From Micropruina glycogenica (GTDB lineage Bacteria > Actinomycetota > Actinomycetes > Propionibacteriales > Propionibacteriaceae), in NCBI RefSeq assembly GCF_039524395.1, contig NZ_BAAAGO010000044.1: a DNA stretch of 64,000 bases; one strand, written 5' to 3'. The notes under the pieces were generated by a model. That model ran no database searches. It saw only the letters and a program-made list of their open reading frames with translations, and was not told the DNA's origin. Every line of letters starts with the position of its first letter. The stretch's first letter is position 1. Of this stretch, positions 49,688-59,305 are shown one piece after another. A program made the translations under genes and the position numbers.

Positions 49688-51423
49688 GAATCCCAACCGT
49701 CTTCACCCCCGAACTGCAGAAGCAGTACCACGTAACGGGCCGCATGGTCGCCATGGCCGGCGGGCTGCTGTTCGCCGTCTCTGCCTATCTTCCGTGGGCC
49801 TACACCGGTGCCGCGCTCGACAACATGTCGTACCTGGGTGGCCCGTCGACGCTGCAGTTTCTGGGCCTGACTCTTGGCCTGATCGTCGCCTGGTGCGCGG
49901 CCATGGGGTGGATCGAACCCTGGGCCGACCGCAGGGGCTTTGCCAGACCGCTGATCAGGGTGAGCAAACGCGTCGGCTGGACCCGGGGCAGCAAGGCGAT
50001 GGGCATCGGCCTGCTCGCCTACATCGTGCTGATTCTGGTCGTGATCGCCATCGAACTGCGCGGCCTGGTGGCCGTCGAGTGGGGCGGCTGGGTGGCTCTG
50101 GTGGCGGCTCTGATGGCGTTCGTGGGCACCCGGCTGCTCATCGCCGGCCGCGCCCCCAGCCTCGAGCGGGTGCGCTCGGCGGCCTGGGTCGAGATCGTGG
50201 CCATCGCTCTGATTCTGCTGTTGGCGCTGCTGCTGGTGGCCTACGCGCTCAACCAGAACGACGGCGGCATCTTCTTGTCGATCATCGCCTTCGCCGGCGC
50301 GCTCAGCGCGTTCGTGCTGCGCAGCGGCATCGGCGCCTGGATCTCTGAGGCCGGCCAGAAACACCGCACCGTGCTGGTGTTCTCGTCGTTCCTGGTGGCC
50401 TTCTTGTTCCCGTTCACCCAGAACGGCTCGGACGCCAACATGTCGATCGCCACCCAGGTGCTCGTGTTCGCCGCCACCGCAGTCGGGCTCAACATCGTGG
50501 TCGGTCTGGCCGGCTTGCTCGACCTGGGCTACATCGCGTTTCTCGGTGCCGGCGCCTTCACCGCTGCCACCCTGAGCGAGTCGGCGTTCGCCACCATCAA
50601 CTGGAAGCCGCCGTTCATCGTGGTGATGCTGATCGCGGGCCTGATCTCGGCCAGCCTGGGCCTGCTCATCGGCTCGCCCACACTGCGCGTGTCGGGCGAC
50701 TACCTGGCCATCGTGACGCTGGCGTTCGGTGAGATCTTCCGCATCACCATGAACAACCTCGACGGTCAGTCGGGGCCCAACCTGACCCACGGATCGTCCG
50801 GCATTCCAGCCATTCCCAACCTGGAGTTGTTCGGGTTCGACTTCGGTAAGCCACACGTGGTGTTCGGGATCACCCTGGGCCGGTTCAGCAACTACTTCTT
50901 CCTGATGCTGCTGATCATGGCCGTCATCGTGCTGGTGTTCACCCGGCTCAACCACTCGCGCATCGGCCGCGGCTGGGTGGCCATTCGCGAGGACGAGAAG
51001 GCGGCCGAGGCGATGGGCGTCAACGTCTTCGGGCTGAAGCTGCTGGCGTTCGCCGGCGGAGCCTTTCTGGCCGGCTTCGCCGGGGCCGTGAAGGCCCACG
51101 TCGACGTGTCGGTGATTCCCGACCAGTACGTGTTTCTCGAGTCCGCATTCTTGCTGGCGGCGGTCGTGCTGGGCGGCATGGGCACCGTGATTGGCGTCAT
51201 TCTGGGCGCGACGTTGCTGAAGCTGTTGCCCGAGAAGCTACGGTTCGTCAGCGAGTACCGCATGCTGCTGTTCGGCCTGCTGATGGTCGTGATGATGCGC
51301 TTCCGTCCCGAGGGAATGATCCCCAACCAGCGGCGCGCCCTGGAATTCCACTCCGACGACGAGGAACTGGTCCAAGAGATCGAGGAAGACCTGCCGTACG
51401 AGTTCGCGGAGGAGAAGTCATGA
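49684..51423 (+). CDS. livM: Branched-chain amino-acid ABC permease LivM with long N-terminal membrane extension
   Basis: 579 residues, much longer than a minimal LivM (about 300-420). The C-terminal part from about residue 255 is typical: VGLNIVVGLAGLLDLGYIAFLGAGAFTAA, SPTLRVSGDYLAIVTLAFGEIFRI, RGWVAIREDEKAAEAMGVNV and FRPEGMIPNQRRALEF. The first 240 residues add about six further hydrophobic segments (LLFAVSAYLPWAYTG..., WVALVAALMAFVGT..., GGIFLSIIAFAGALSAFVL). It overlaps livH and livG by ATGA-type junctions. The extension's role is unknown. Confidence 0.92.
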
Positions 51424-52242
51424 GCACCGAGACGGTTGTCGAACCGACCGGCCACACGGTCGGACGCGAAACGATTCTGGCGGCTCGCAACGTCACCATG
51501 CGCTTCGGCGGCCTGGTGGCGGTCGACAACGTCGACTTCACCGTGCACAGCGGCGAGATCGTCGGCCTGATCGGCCCCAACGGGGCCGGCAAGACCACCT
51601 TCTTCAACTGCCTCACCGGGCTGTACAAGCCGACGTCCGGCGAGGTGCGGTTCATGGGGGAGGTGCTGCCGCCCAAGCCGCGCGAAGTGGTCGTGGCGGG
51701 CATGGCTCGAACGTTTCAGAACATTCGGCTGTTCCCCAACATGACCGCACTCGAAAACGTGATGGTGGGTCGCTACTGCCGCACGTCGTCGATGGCGTTC
51801 ACCTCGATTCTGCACGGGCCGAAGTTTCGGCGCGAGGAGGCCGAAACCCGCGAGCGGGCGGCCGAACTGCTCGAATACGTCGGCATGAAGGGGCAAGGGG
51901 GCCACCTGGCCCGCAACCTGCCCTACGGCGACCAGCGCCGGCTCGAGGTGGCCCGTGCGCTGGCCACCGACCCCAAGCTGCTGCTGCTCGACGAGCCGAC
52001 CGCCGGCATGAACCCGCAAGAGACCCGGCAGGCCGAAGAGCTGATCTTCAAGATTCGAGACTCTGGTCTGGCCATCGTGGTGATCGAGCACGACATGCGG
52101 TTCATCTTCAACCTGTGCGACCGTGTGCTGTGCCTGGTGCGCGGCAAGACGCTGATCGAAGGCACGGCGGCCGAGGTGCAGTCGGACCCCCGCGTGATCG
52201 AGGCCTACATCGGCTCGCCCGAGAACGAGGAGGGGGGCGCCC

Positions 52243-52250
<8 letters not shown>
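51420..52250 (+). CDS. livG: Branched-chain amino-acid ABC ATPase LivG
   Basis: 276 residues. Walker A GPNGAGKTT, a Q-loop in ARTFQNIRLFPNMTALENVMVG, signature LPYGDQRRLEVARAL (LSYG-like, with Pro at position 2), Walker B LLLLDEPTAGMN and switch VVIEHDM. The 20-residue N-terminal extension (MSTETVVEPTGHTVGRET) is not part of the core. ATGA overlaps livM. It powers the LivHM channel together with LivF. Confidence 0.95.
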
Positions 52251-52950
<700 letters not shown>

Positions 52951-52970
52951 CACTCGCTGATCGAGCTTTC

Positions 52971-52997
52971 GTCGTCCCGGCGAACGCCGCGATCTCT
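52971..52997. repeat. GTCATCCCGGCG-type dispersed repeat
   Basis: GTCGTCCCGGCGAACGCCGC followed by GATCTCT, at the 3' side of the liv operon. Confidence 0.6.
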
Positions 52998-53074
52998 GAA
53001 AGGCCGTCGGCTCAACCTCGTGAGCGCGGCGCGTTACCCGCCGTCCACCCGGTGCCGCCCGCAAGAATGACGCC

Positions 53075-53944
53075 ATGGTGCCGTTGGCGATCGAGTGGGC
53101 GTGGCCGGAGACCCCTGTGTCGATCGCAATCACGATCGTCGTCGCCGTGGCCGGCCGCTGGCTGTTGCTGCGGGCGATCAAGCGGGGTTCAGAGCTCGCC
53201 GTCAGCCGCGCCAACCAGCGCCGCGTCGACCAGGGCGGCGACAACGCCGAGTTGTACGCGGCACGACACGCGGCCAGGGCCGCCACCATGGGCTCGCTGT
53301 TGCGCAGCGTGACGAACGTGACCATTGCGGTGCTGACGGTGCTGACCGTGATGGCGATTCTGAACATTCCGCTGACGCCGATTCTCGCCTCAGCCGGCGT
53401 GGGCGGTGTGGCGCTCGGGTTCGGCGCGCAGAGCCTGGTGAAGGACTACCTGTCGGGCATCTTCATGATCGTCGAGGACCAGTACGGCGTCGGAGACCTG
53501 GTTGACCTGGGCGAGGCGTCCGGCACCATCGAAGACGTGGGCCTGCGGGTGACCCGGCTGCGCGATTCCAGCGGCCAGGTCTGGTACATCCGCAACGGCG
53601 AGATCGTACGCGTCGGCAACCAGAGCCAGGGTTGGTCGACGGCGATCGTCGACATTCCGGTCGATTCGGGTGAGAACTCGACCCACGTGATCGAGGTGCT
53701 CGAGGGCGTCTGCCGTGAGGTGTACGCCGACCCCGATTACGCCAAGGTGCTGCTCGAAGCGCCCAATGTGGTGGGCGTGCAGTCGGTCGAGGCCGGCCGC
53801 ATGACGATCAGGATCACCGCGAAGACCCAGCCGAACCAGCAGTTCGGGGTGCAGCGCGCGATTCTCGACCGCGAGCTGCAGGCGCTCAAGGACGCCGGTA
53901 TCAAGGGCCCACGGGTGCTGCCGGCTCCCCCTGCCTCGTTGTAG
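53075..53944 (+). CDS. MscS-type mechanosensitive channel
   Basis: 289 residues. Two or three transmembrane helices (PVSIAITIVVAVAGRWLLLRAI, VTIAVLTVLTVMAILNI) lead to the pore helix PILASAGVGGVALGFGAQSLVKDYLSGIFMIVEDQYGVGDLV, which is diagnostic for MscS. The beta domain (GTIEDVGLRVTRLRDSSGQVWYIRNGEI) and C-terminal alpha/beta domain are complete. It releases osmolytes on hypo-osmotic shock. Single gene; the ATG lies a few bases after an AAGAAT -10-like box. Confidence 0.93.
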   Translation: MVPLAIEWAWPETPVSIAITIVVAVAGRWLLLRAIKRGSELAVSRANQRRVDQGGDNAELYAARHAARAATMGSLLRSVTNVTIAVLTVLTVMAILNIPLTPILASAGVGGVALGFGAQSLVKDYLSGIFMIVEDQYGVGDLVDLGEASGTIEDVGLRVTRLRDSSGQVWYIRNGEIVRVGNQSQGWSTAIVDIPVDSGENSTHVIEVLEGVCREVYADPDYAKVLLEAPNVVGVQSVEAGRMTIRITAKTQPNQQFGVQRAILDRELQALKDAGIKGPRVLPAPPASL

Positions 53945-53968
53945 GCACACGACCCCGACGGAAGGTCT

Positions 53969-54064
53969 GGGGCGAGATGGGGACGGTTCCGAACTCGCGC
54001 CACCACAAGATCTAGTGGCGTGAGGATCGGTGGCGCCCAATAGGAACCGTCCCCATCTGTCGCC
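53969..54064. repeat. 35-bp palindromic repeat, two diverged copies
   Basis: Copies at about 53969-54002 (GGGGCGAGATGGGGACGGTT...CTCGCGCCA) and 54031-54064 (TGGCGCCCAATAGGAACCGT...TCGCCA) fill the gap between the convergent mscS and SDR genes. The second ends 5 bp from the SDR stop. Confidence 0.8.
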
Positions 54065-54068
54065 ACGC

Positions 54069-54935
54069 TCAGGCGAGTGTGAAGCCGCCGTCGCTGGTGA
54101 TCACCTGGCCGACGATCCAGTCCTGCGTGGCCAACCAGCCGATCAGTGCCGCCGGGTCGTCCGGACGCCCCACCCGTCCGAACGGTGTGGACGCCAGGTG
54201 CTGCTCGATCTCGTCGAGCGGACGGTCGGTGGTCTCGGCGTCCAAGTACCCGGTGTTCACCGGGCCCGGGTTGATGGTGTTGAGCACGATGCCGAGTTCC
54301 AGCAGCTCCGCGGCCACCGTCGCAGTGACGCCGGCCAGGGCCGCCTTGCTGGTGGCGTAGGCCACCTCGCCACGCATCGGCCCCAACTGCTGGCCCGACG
54401 TCATCCAGAACACCCGACCCGTCGGGGCCGGGTAGGGCCGGCCGCCGCCGATGCGCTCCCCCGGACGCCGGGCCTCGCTCTGCGCCCCGGCTCTGGTCTG
54501 CGCGAACCCCGCCGTGAGCAGAAGCGTCGAGCGGGTGTTGACCTGCCAGAACGCGTCCAGCCGCTCGGGAGTCATGTCGAGAATGCTGCCGTCGTCACCG
54601 CTCTTGGCGTGGTTGCAGACCAGAATGTCGAGGCGTCCGGTCATTGCGGCGGCCTGCTGCAGCAGGCCGGGAATGGTGGTCGCGTCAGACAGGTCGGCCG
54701 ACACGTCGGCGAATCGTGCGGACGGCGTCAGCGCCGCGGTCAGTTCGGCGCGTACTGCGTCCAGGTCGTCGCCACCCCAGGGCTGGTCGAGGTCGTGCGG
54801 CCGATAGTGGTGAATCACGATGCTCGCGCCCAGCGTTGCCAGCGTGCGGGCCACCGCGAACCCGATGCCGCGGCGGCGAGAAACCCCGGTGACCAGCGCC
54901 GTCCGGCCGGCGAGTGGTAGCTGTTGGTGTTGCAC
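54069..54935 (-). CDS. Short-chain dehydrogenase/reductase
   Basis: 288 residues from GTG 54935. TALVTGVSRRRGIGFAVARTLA is the cofactor loop (T-G-x3-R-x-G-I-G), LDILVCNHAKSG the NAG-like motif, and S-x11-Y-x3-K (FWMTSGQQLGPMRGEVAYATSKAAL) the catalytic set. It carries a 20-residue basic insertion (QSEARRPGERIGGGRPYPAP) before the catalytic Ser that is unusual for SDRs. NPGPVNTGYLD and the final VGQVITSDGGF are standard. The substrate is unknown. Confidence 0.9.
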   Translation of the reverse strand: MQHQQLPLAGRTALVTGVSRRRGIGFAVARTLATLGASIVIHHYRPHDLDQPWGGDDLDAVRAELTAALTPSARFADVSADLSDATTIPGLLQQAAAMTGRLDILVCNHAKSGDDGSILDMTPERLDAFWQVNTRSTLLLTAGFAQTRAGAQSEARRPGERIGGGRPYPAPTGRVFWMTSGQQLGPMRGEVAYATSKAALAGVTATVAAELLELGIVLNTINPGPVNTGYLDAETTDRPLDEIEQHLASTPFGRVGRPDDPAALIGWLATQDWIVGQVITSDGGFTLA

Positions 54936-55050
54936 GTGCTGATCGTGCCGCAAAGCGGCGCGGTCAACCACCGCGCAGCGCAGCCCGTCGAGTTGCGACC
55001 ACCCGAGGCCTCGGCAGACTCGCGGCGAGTGACACACGTAACTGCCTCCG

Positions 55051-55088
55051 TGACACGTAGCTGCCTGCATGCAGGCAGCTACGTGTCA
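55051..55088. repeat. 38-bp perfect palindrome
   Basis: Positions 55051-55069 (TGACACGTAGCTGCCTGCA) are the exact reverse complement of 55070-55088, with no spacer. A third, diverged copy of the half-unit (GACACACGTAACTGCCT) lies directly upstream at about 55031. It is downstream of the EamA gene and upstream of the SDR gene, both on the minus strand. Confidence 0.9.
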
Positions 55089-55123
55089 GAAGGGCAGCTA
55101 GGTTGACCTCAGCGGCCGCCGGT

Positions 55124-56002
55124 TCAGTCGATCAACGGCGGCGCGGACGCCTGACGCGTCCGAGTCGCGCCCACGCTGGCCACCACCACACAGGCCATGG
55201 CGACGATCTCGATGGTGCTGAGCCCCTCGCCGAGCACCAGCAACGCGAACAGTGCCGCGGCCGCCGGTTCGAGACTCATCAGAATGCCGAACAGGCCCGG
55301 CGCCATGCGCCGCAGCGCCACCATTTCGAGCCCGTACGGAATCACCGACGACAACAGCGCCACCGCCAGCGCCACCCCGAGCACATGCGCGTTGAACACC
55401 GGAGCCCCCATCGTCAGCGCGGGCACAGCCAGCATCACCGCCCCGATCAGACTCGCCACGGTGACCCCCGAGACTCCCTCGAACACCTGTCCGGTCGGCC
55501 CGGCCAGCAGAATGTAGGCCGCCCACAGCGCGCCGGCCAGCAGTGCCAGACCCAGGCCGACCCAGTCGGGATCGATCGGTTGCAGACCGAGCATCGCCAC
55601 CCCGACCGCCGCGAGCCCCACCCAGATCAGATCGCGCAACCGGCGGGAACCGAACACTGCCACCGCCAAGGGGCCGAGAAACTCCACGGTGACGGCGACC
55701 CCGATCGGAATGCGGGCGAAGCTCTCGTAGATCGACCAGTTCATGCCGGCCAGCGCCACGCCGTAGCCCGCCACAATGAGCCACTCGCGCGGCGTGCGTC
55801 CACGCACGCGAGGCCGGGCGAAGGTGAGAAAGATCAGGCTCGAGAAGCACAACCGCAGCCAGGCCGTCGCCGAAGGCGTGGTGGTTGCGAACAGGTCCTT
55901 GGCGAAGGCCGCGCCCAGTTGCACCGTCGCGATGCCGATCAGCACCATCAGCACCGGGTCGACTCGGGCAAACGCGGCACGCACGCTCGGACTATGCCAC
56001 AC
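55124..56002 (-). CDS. EamA-family (RhaT/DMT) transporter
   Basis: 292 residues, ten predicted transmembrane helices in two EamA repeats (VQLGAAFAKDLFATTTPSATAWLRLCFSSLIFL; LLAGALWAAYILLAGPTGQ...LSSVIPYGLEMVALRRM). Members export amino acids, threonine/homoserine or metabolites. The start is uncertain: GTG 56002 or GTG 55984; longer upstream frames lack coding character. It is divergent from the NrtR-like gene across a gap of about 240 bp that contains repeated GTTGCTCGCG motifs but no gene. Confidence 0.85.
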   Translation of the reverse strand: MWHSPSVRAAFARVDPVLMVLIGIATVQLGAAFAKDLFATTTPSATAWLRLCFSSLIFLTFARPRVRGRTPREWLIVAGYGVALAGMNWSIYESFARIPIGVAVTVEFLGPLAVAVFGSRRLRDLIWVGLAAVGVAMLGLQPIDPDWVGLGLALLAGALWAAYILLAGPTGQVFEGVSGVTVASLIGAVMLAVPALTMGAPVFNAHVLGVALAVALLSSVIPYGLEMVALRRMAPGLFGILMSLEPAAAALFALLVLGEGLSTIEIVAMACVVVASVGATRTRQASAPPLID

Positions 56003-56192
56003 CCCAGCCGGGTGGCCCTGCGCACCCGCGTGACGTTGCTCGCGCTCGGTGAGGTTGCTCGCGTTCGAACACCAGCAACGAGCGTGTACGCGAGCGACGT
56101 GGGCCCGGCCCCCACAGTCATCGGACGCGGGACGGCCGGTGCAGCGTGCCCAGCTCGCAGAAACGCCTAGTGCCGAGTCCCTCGACCGGTTA

Positions 56193-56207
56193 TAGTCGGA
56201 CGGACTA
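56193..56207. promoter_or_regulatory. Operator of the NrtR-like regulator
   Basis: TAGTC-GGACG-GACTA has perfect 5-bp arms and overlaps a TATAGT -10 box (56191-56196). This suits autoregulation by the downstream NrtR-like protein. Confidence 0.5.
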
Positions 56208-56242
56208 ATGAGGTTTCGGCCTCGGCGAAGAGAGCGAAACGA

Positions 56243-56857
56243 ATGCCCAATCCCGGTTCTCTGGTGTCGGTCGATGTCATCGCCCTGCGCTACAACCCCG
56301 ACCTGCGCCGCGTCGAGATGGCCACCAAGCCGCGCACCACTGAGCCGTTTCTCGGCAAGCCGGCGCTGCCGGGTGTGCTGCTGCAAGAGGGCGAGCGCCT
56401 GGCCGCCGCGGCCCATCGCGCCGTGACCACCAAGGTCGGCTTCGACGTGTCGGCGCTGGGCCAGCTGACCGTGTTCGACCAGCCCAACCGTGATCCGCGC
56501 GGCTACTCGCTGTCGGTGGCCATGTGGGCCGTCGGCGACGGCGAGGCCGACTGGTACGGCTTCGACGACGTGCCGAATCTGGCCTTCGACCACAACGTGA
56601 TGCTGTTCGAGTGCCGGCCGCTGCTGGTCGACATGCTGTGGCGCGACCTGGAGTTCACCCGCGCCCTCACCGGCCCGGTCTTTCCGGTGTCGGCGGCGGT
56701 GGGCATCACCCAGACGATCAGCGGCATCGCGCCCGACCGCGGCAACCTCAACCGCCGGCTGGCGGCGCTGCGCGGGTTGACCGTCAGCAGCAAGCGCGTG
56801 GTGCTGGGCCGCGGACGACCGGGCACGGTCTGGGAGTGGGAGAACCCGGCCGCGTGA
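56243..56857 (+). CDS. NrtR-like regulator: degenerate Nudix domain plus winged helix
   Basis: 204 residues. Residues 1-120 follow the Nudix fold (VSVDVIALRYNPDLRRVEMATKPRTTEPFLGKPALPGVLLQEGERLAAAAHRAV). The Nudix box has lost its metal-binding Glu pair: GVLLQEGERLAAAAHRAVTT replaces G-x5-E-x7-R-E-x2-E-E-x-G. The C-terminal part (LTGPVFPVSAAVGITQTISG...LNRRLAALRGLTVSSKRVVL) matches the NrtR winged helix. NrtR proteins repress NAD-related genes in response to ADP-ribose. No NAD gene adjoins it, so the regulon must be elsewhere. Confidence 0.78.
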   Translation: MPNPGSLVSVDVIALRYNPDLRRVEMATKPRTTEPFLGKPALPGVLLQEGERLAAAAHRAVTTKVGFDVSALGQLTVFDQPNRDPRGYSLSVAMWAVGDGEADWYGFDDVPNLAFDHNVMLFECRPLLVDMLWRDLEFTRALTGPVFPVSAAVGITQTISGIAPDRGNLNRRLAALRGLTVSSKRVVLGRGRPGTVWEWENPAA

Positions 56858-56870
56858 GGGCAGTCCAGGC

Positions 56871-57083
56871 TCAGCGGCGCTCGTCGACGCCGTAGGCGTC
56901 CAGCAACGGCTTGATCGCGAGCCCCACCGTCACCGCCACGACGAGCCCCTTGGGCAGCCGGCGCACTGCGGGCACCAACTGGGCCAGCAGCACACCGCCG
57001 GCCAGACAACTCCACTTGATCAGGGCCAGATCGACCGGGTCGAGATGCTCGACCTTGTTCTCGGCCCATTCCATGACGTCCAT
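56871..57083 (-). CDS. Small membrane protein
   Basis: 70 residues from ATG 57083, with GAAAGGA upstream. MDVMEWAENKVEHLDPVDLALIKWSC is an amphipathic start; two hydrophobic segments follow (LAGGVLLAQLVPAV and GLVVAVTVGLAIKPLL). Similar short proteins occur beside many actinobacterial genes, but no function is known. It lies 13 bp from the convergent end of the NrtR-like gene. Confidence 0.65.
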   Translation of the reverse strand: MDVMEWAENKVEHLDPVDLALIKWSCLAGGVLLAQLVPAVRRLPKGLVVAVTVGLAIKPLLDAYGVDERR

Positions 57084-57130
57084 GGTGCGTTCCTTTCGGT
57101 AGCCGACACCTGCCACGCTACCCGCGCCGG

Positions 57131-58456
57131 TCAGCCCGCTTCGGTGCCCTCGGGGTCGGGCTTGGGGCCCGCGTTGGGCCGCGGCAGCGGCGTCAGTCGT
57201 CCGGTGTGGTGTTCGGCCTCGATCTCACTCAGGCTCAGCCGCACCGTGTGCGGAATGTCATGCCAGGTGGCATCGCGGTAGAACAGCGCGACCAGCATCA
57301 GCACCCACCAGATGCCCAGGTGCAGCGGAAACAGCAGCACGGTCTTCCACATGCCCGGCCACCGGGCGTCCTCGAGCAGAATCGTGAGCCAGCCGAACAG
57401 CCCGGTGAACACGTACGCGAACGCTCCGAAGACCAAGGCCGCCAGCACCATCAGGTCCCACCGGCCGGTGCGGGCAGCGAGCATGACGCTGAACAACATG
57501 CCGCACCAGCCCGAGATCGCCGACACCAGCAGGCCGACGCTGTAGATCAGGCCGTCGGTGGCCTTGCGGTCGCCCGAGCGCACCCGGCGCCACAGCCGGG
57601 GCGTGCAGATCGGCACGATCTGCACCCCGCCCAACGCCCACCGATACCGCTGCTTGATGGACGTCCACAGCCCCTGCGGTTGCTCGTCGAAGAACACCGC
57701 CCGCGGTTCGAGCACTGCACGGTGGCCGTCGGCGATCGCGTTGAGGGTGAACTCGATGTCTTCGCACTGGGTCTTGGTGTCCCAGCCCTTGCCGTCGAGC
57801 ACCGACAGCAGAAAGCCGAACCCGGTGCCACTCACCGAGAACAGCGACCAGCCGAACCGGTTGCGGGGCAGGTGAAAGAAGCGGGTCTGCAGCAGCCAGT
57901 ACAAGGTGCTGCAGCCGGCCACCCACGACGACGACGGGTTCTTGCCGGTGCGGTAGCCCACCACAATGCTCTCGCCGGCGTTGAACCGGGTGTTCAGGGC
58001 GGTGAGAAAGCCGACCTCGACCACGTTGTCGGCGTCGAACACCACGCAGGCGTCGTACCGGCCGGCATGGTCGACCAGGAAGCGTTCGAAGAACCACTTC
58101 ATCGCGAAGCCCTTGCCCTTGCGCTTGGCGTCGGTGCGTTCGTAGACGAAGGCGCCGGCCTTGCGGCAGATGTCGGCGGTGTCGTCGGTGCAGTTGTCGG
58201 CCACCACGAACACGTCGTAGAGCTCGCGCGGGTAGTCGAGGTTCTCGATCGTGATCAGCAGCTGGTCGATCACCGTGGACTCGTTCTTGGCGCACACCAG
58301 AATCGCGAACCGGTGCTGCGGCTCGCCCGGCTGCGGTTCGGGCAGCTTGAGTTCGCCGAACGAGTTGAGCCCGATGACGATGTGATAGAGGCCGTAGATG
58401 CCGCCGATCACCATGATCGTCTGAAGAATCCAGCCGATCACGTCGAGCACCGGCAC
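57131..58456 (-). CDS. Family 2 membrane glycosyltransferase
   Basis: 441 residues. One N-terminal transmembrane helix precedes a GT-A domain: ILVCAKNESTVIDQLLITIENLDYP, VVADNCTDDTADICR, DACVVFDADNVV (D-x-D), QCEDIEFTLNAIADG (E-D catalytic) and QRYRW (Q-x-x-R-W). Three or four C-terminal helices complete a processive synthase layout like cellulose or hyaluronan synthases. It probably polymerises a surface polysaccharide. GTG 58456 has AAGGAG; an 18-bp palindrome (58473-58490) lies in the leader. Confidence 0.88.
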   Translation of the reverse strand: MPVLDVIGWILQTIMVIGGIYGLYHIVIGLNSFGELKLPEPQPGEPQHRFAILVCAKNESTVIDQLLITIENLDYPRELYDVFVVADNCTDDTADICRKAGAFVYERTDAKRKGKGFAMKWFFERFLVDHAGRYDACVVFDADNVVEVGFLTALNTRFNAGESIVVGYRTGKNPSSSWVAGCSTLYWLLQTRFFHLPRNRFGWSLFSVSGTGFGFLLSVLDGKGWDTKTQCEDIEFTLNAIADGHRAVLEPRAVFFDEQPQGLWTSIKQRYRWALGGVQIVPICTPRLWRRVRSGDRKATDGLIYSVGLLVSAISGWCGMLFSVMLAARTGRWDLMVLAALVFGAFAYVFTGLFGWLTILLEDARWPGMWKTVLLFPLHLGIWWVLMLVALFYRDATWHDIPHTVRLSLSEIEAEHHTGRLTPLPRPNAGPKPDPEGTEAG

Positions 58457-58472
58457 GCTCCTTGCTGCTGGG

Positions 58473-58490
58473 GCACCGGACGTCCGGTGC
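58473..58490. promoter_or_regulatory. 18-bp perfect palindrome upstream of the glycosyltransferase
   Basis: GCACCGGACGTCCGGTGC, 17 bp upstream of the start codon. It could be an operator or a leader hairpin next to the ribosome-binding site. Confidence 0.45.
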
Positions 58491-58687
58491 TGGGTTTGTC
58501 AGTGTAGTGGTGCCTCTATCGGATGGCTTGACGGCTGGCGGGGGCCGCGCTCAGCGAGCGTTTCACCGTTTCACAGCCGAGCAACGGGCCAGTCGGGACG
58601 TGCGGGGCAGCGCCGCATGAGAAAGTGAAGACAGCCGGACGGGCCCCGGATCGTTCGGCTGTCTCCTCGAGAACGGAACCAACTGTC

Positions 58688-59257
58688 ATGACCGACCTGA
58701 TGAAACGCTCGTCCACCACGCTGCTCGTGTTCGGCGCCGTGTCTGTGGTGTTCGGGCTGATCGCCGCCTTCTTCCCCGTCGCCACCGCGGTGACCCTGGT
58801 GGTGCTGTGGGGCATCTACGCCCTGATCGACGGCATCACCGCCGCCGTGCTGGCGTTCAGCCGCGAAGGCCGCCAGGCCCGCGGCTTCTTGATCTTCGCC
58901 GCCGTGGTGGGCATCGCGGCCGGCCTGTTCGCGGTGTTCCAGCCGATTCGTAGCGCCGTGGCCCTGGCCTGGGTGCTGGGCATCTGGCTGATCATCCGCG
59001 GCGTCATGGAACTGATCGGCGCCTTCACCAACCCGCAGGGCCAGAGCCGTTGGTTGCTGGCGTTGGGCGGTTTGTTGTGGCTGGTCGCCGGCGTGCTGGT
59101 GGTCAGCTTCCCGGGCGTCGCGGCCCTGTCGATCAGCCTGTGGCTCGGTGTGCTGGCGATCATCTGGGGCATTGCGCTGCTGGTGGCGGGTGTGCAGGTG
59201 CGCAAGGTGGCCAAGGAGACCGCTCCGATCGAGGGCCAGGTCGTCCCCCCGCAGTGA
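58688..59257 (+). CDS. HdeD-family (DUF308) membrane protein
   Basis: 189 residues with six transmembrane helices in three DUF308 pairs (TTLLVFGAVSVVFGLIAAFFPVATAVTLVVLWGIYALIDGI; FAAVVGIAAGLFAVFQPI; LWLVAGVLVVSFPGVAALSISLWLGVLAIIWG). HdeD proteins are linked to acid resistance in enterics, but their role in actinobacteria is unknown. ATG 58688 is preceded by GGAA. Divergent from the glycosyltransferase. Confidence 0.88.
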   Translation: MTDLMKRSSTTLLVFGAVSVVFGLIAAFFPVATAVTLVVLWGIYALIDGITAAVLAFSREGRQARGFLIFAAVVGIAAGLFAVFQPIRSAVALAWVLGIWLIIRGVMELIGAFTNPQGQSRWLLALGGLLWLVAGVLVVSFPGVAALSISLWLGVLAIIWGIALLVAGVQVRKVAKETAPIEGQVVPPQ

Positions 59258-59305
59258 CATGCCCGCTCCCCTAGGCTGGACTCTCCGCCAGACGTAGGAG
59301 TGAGC

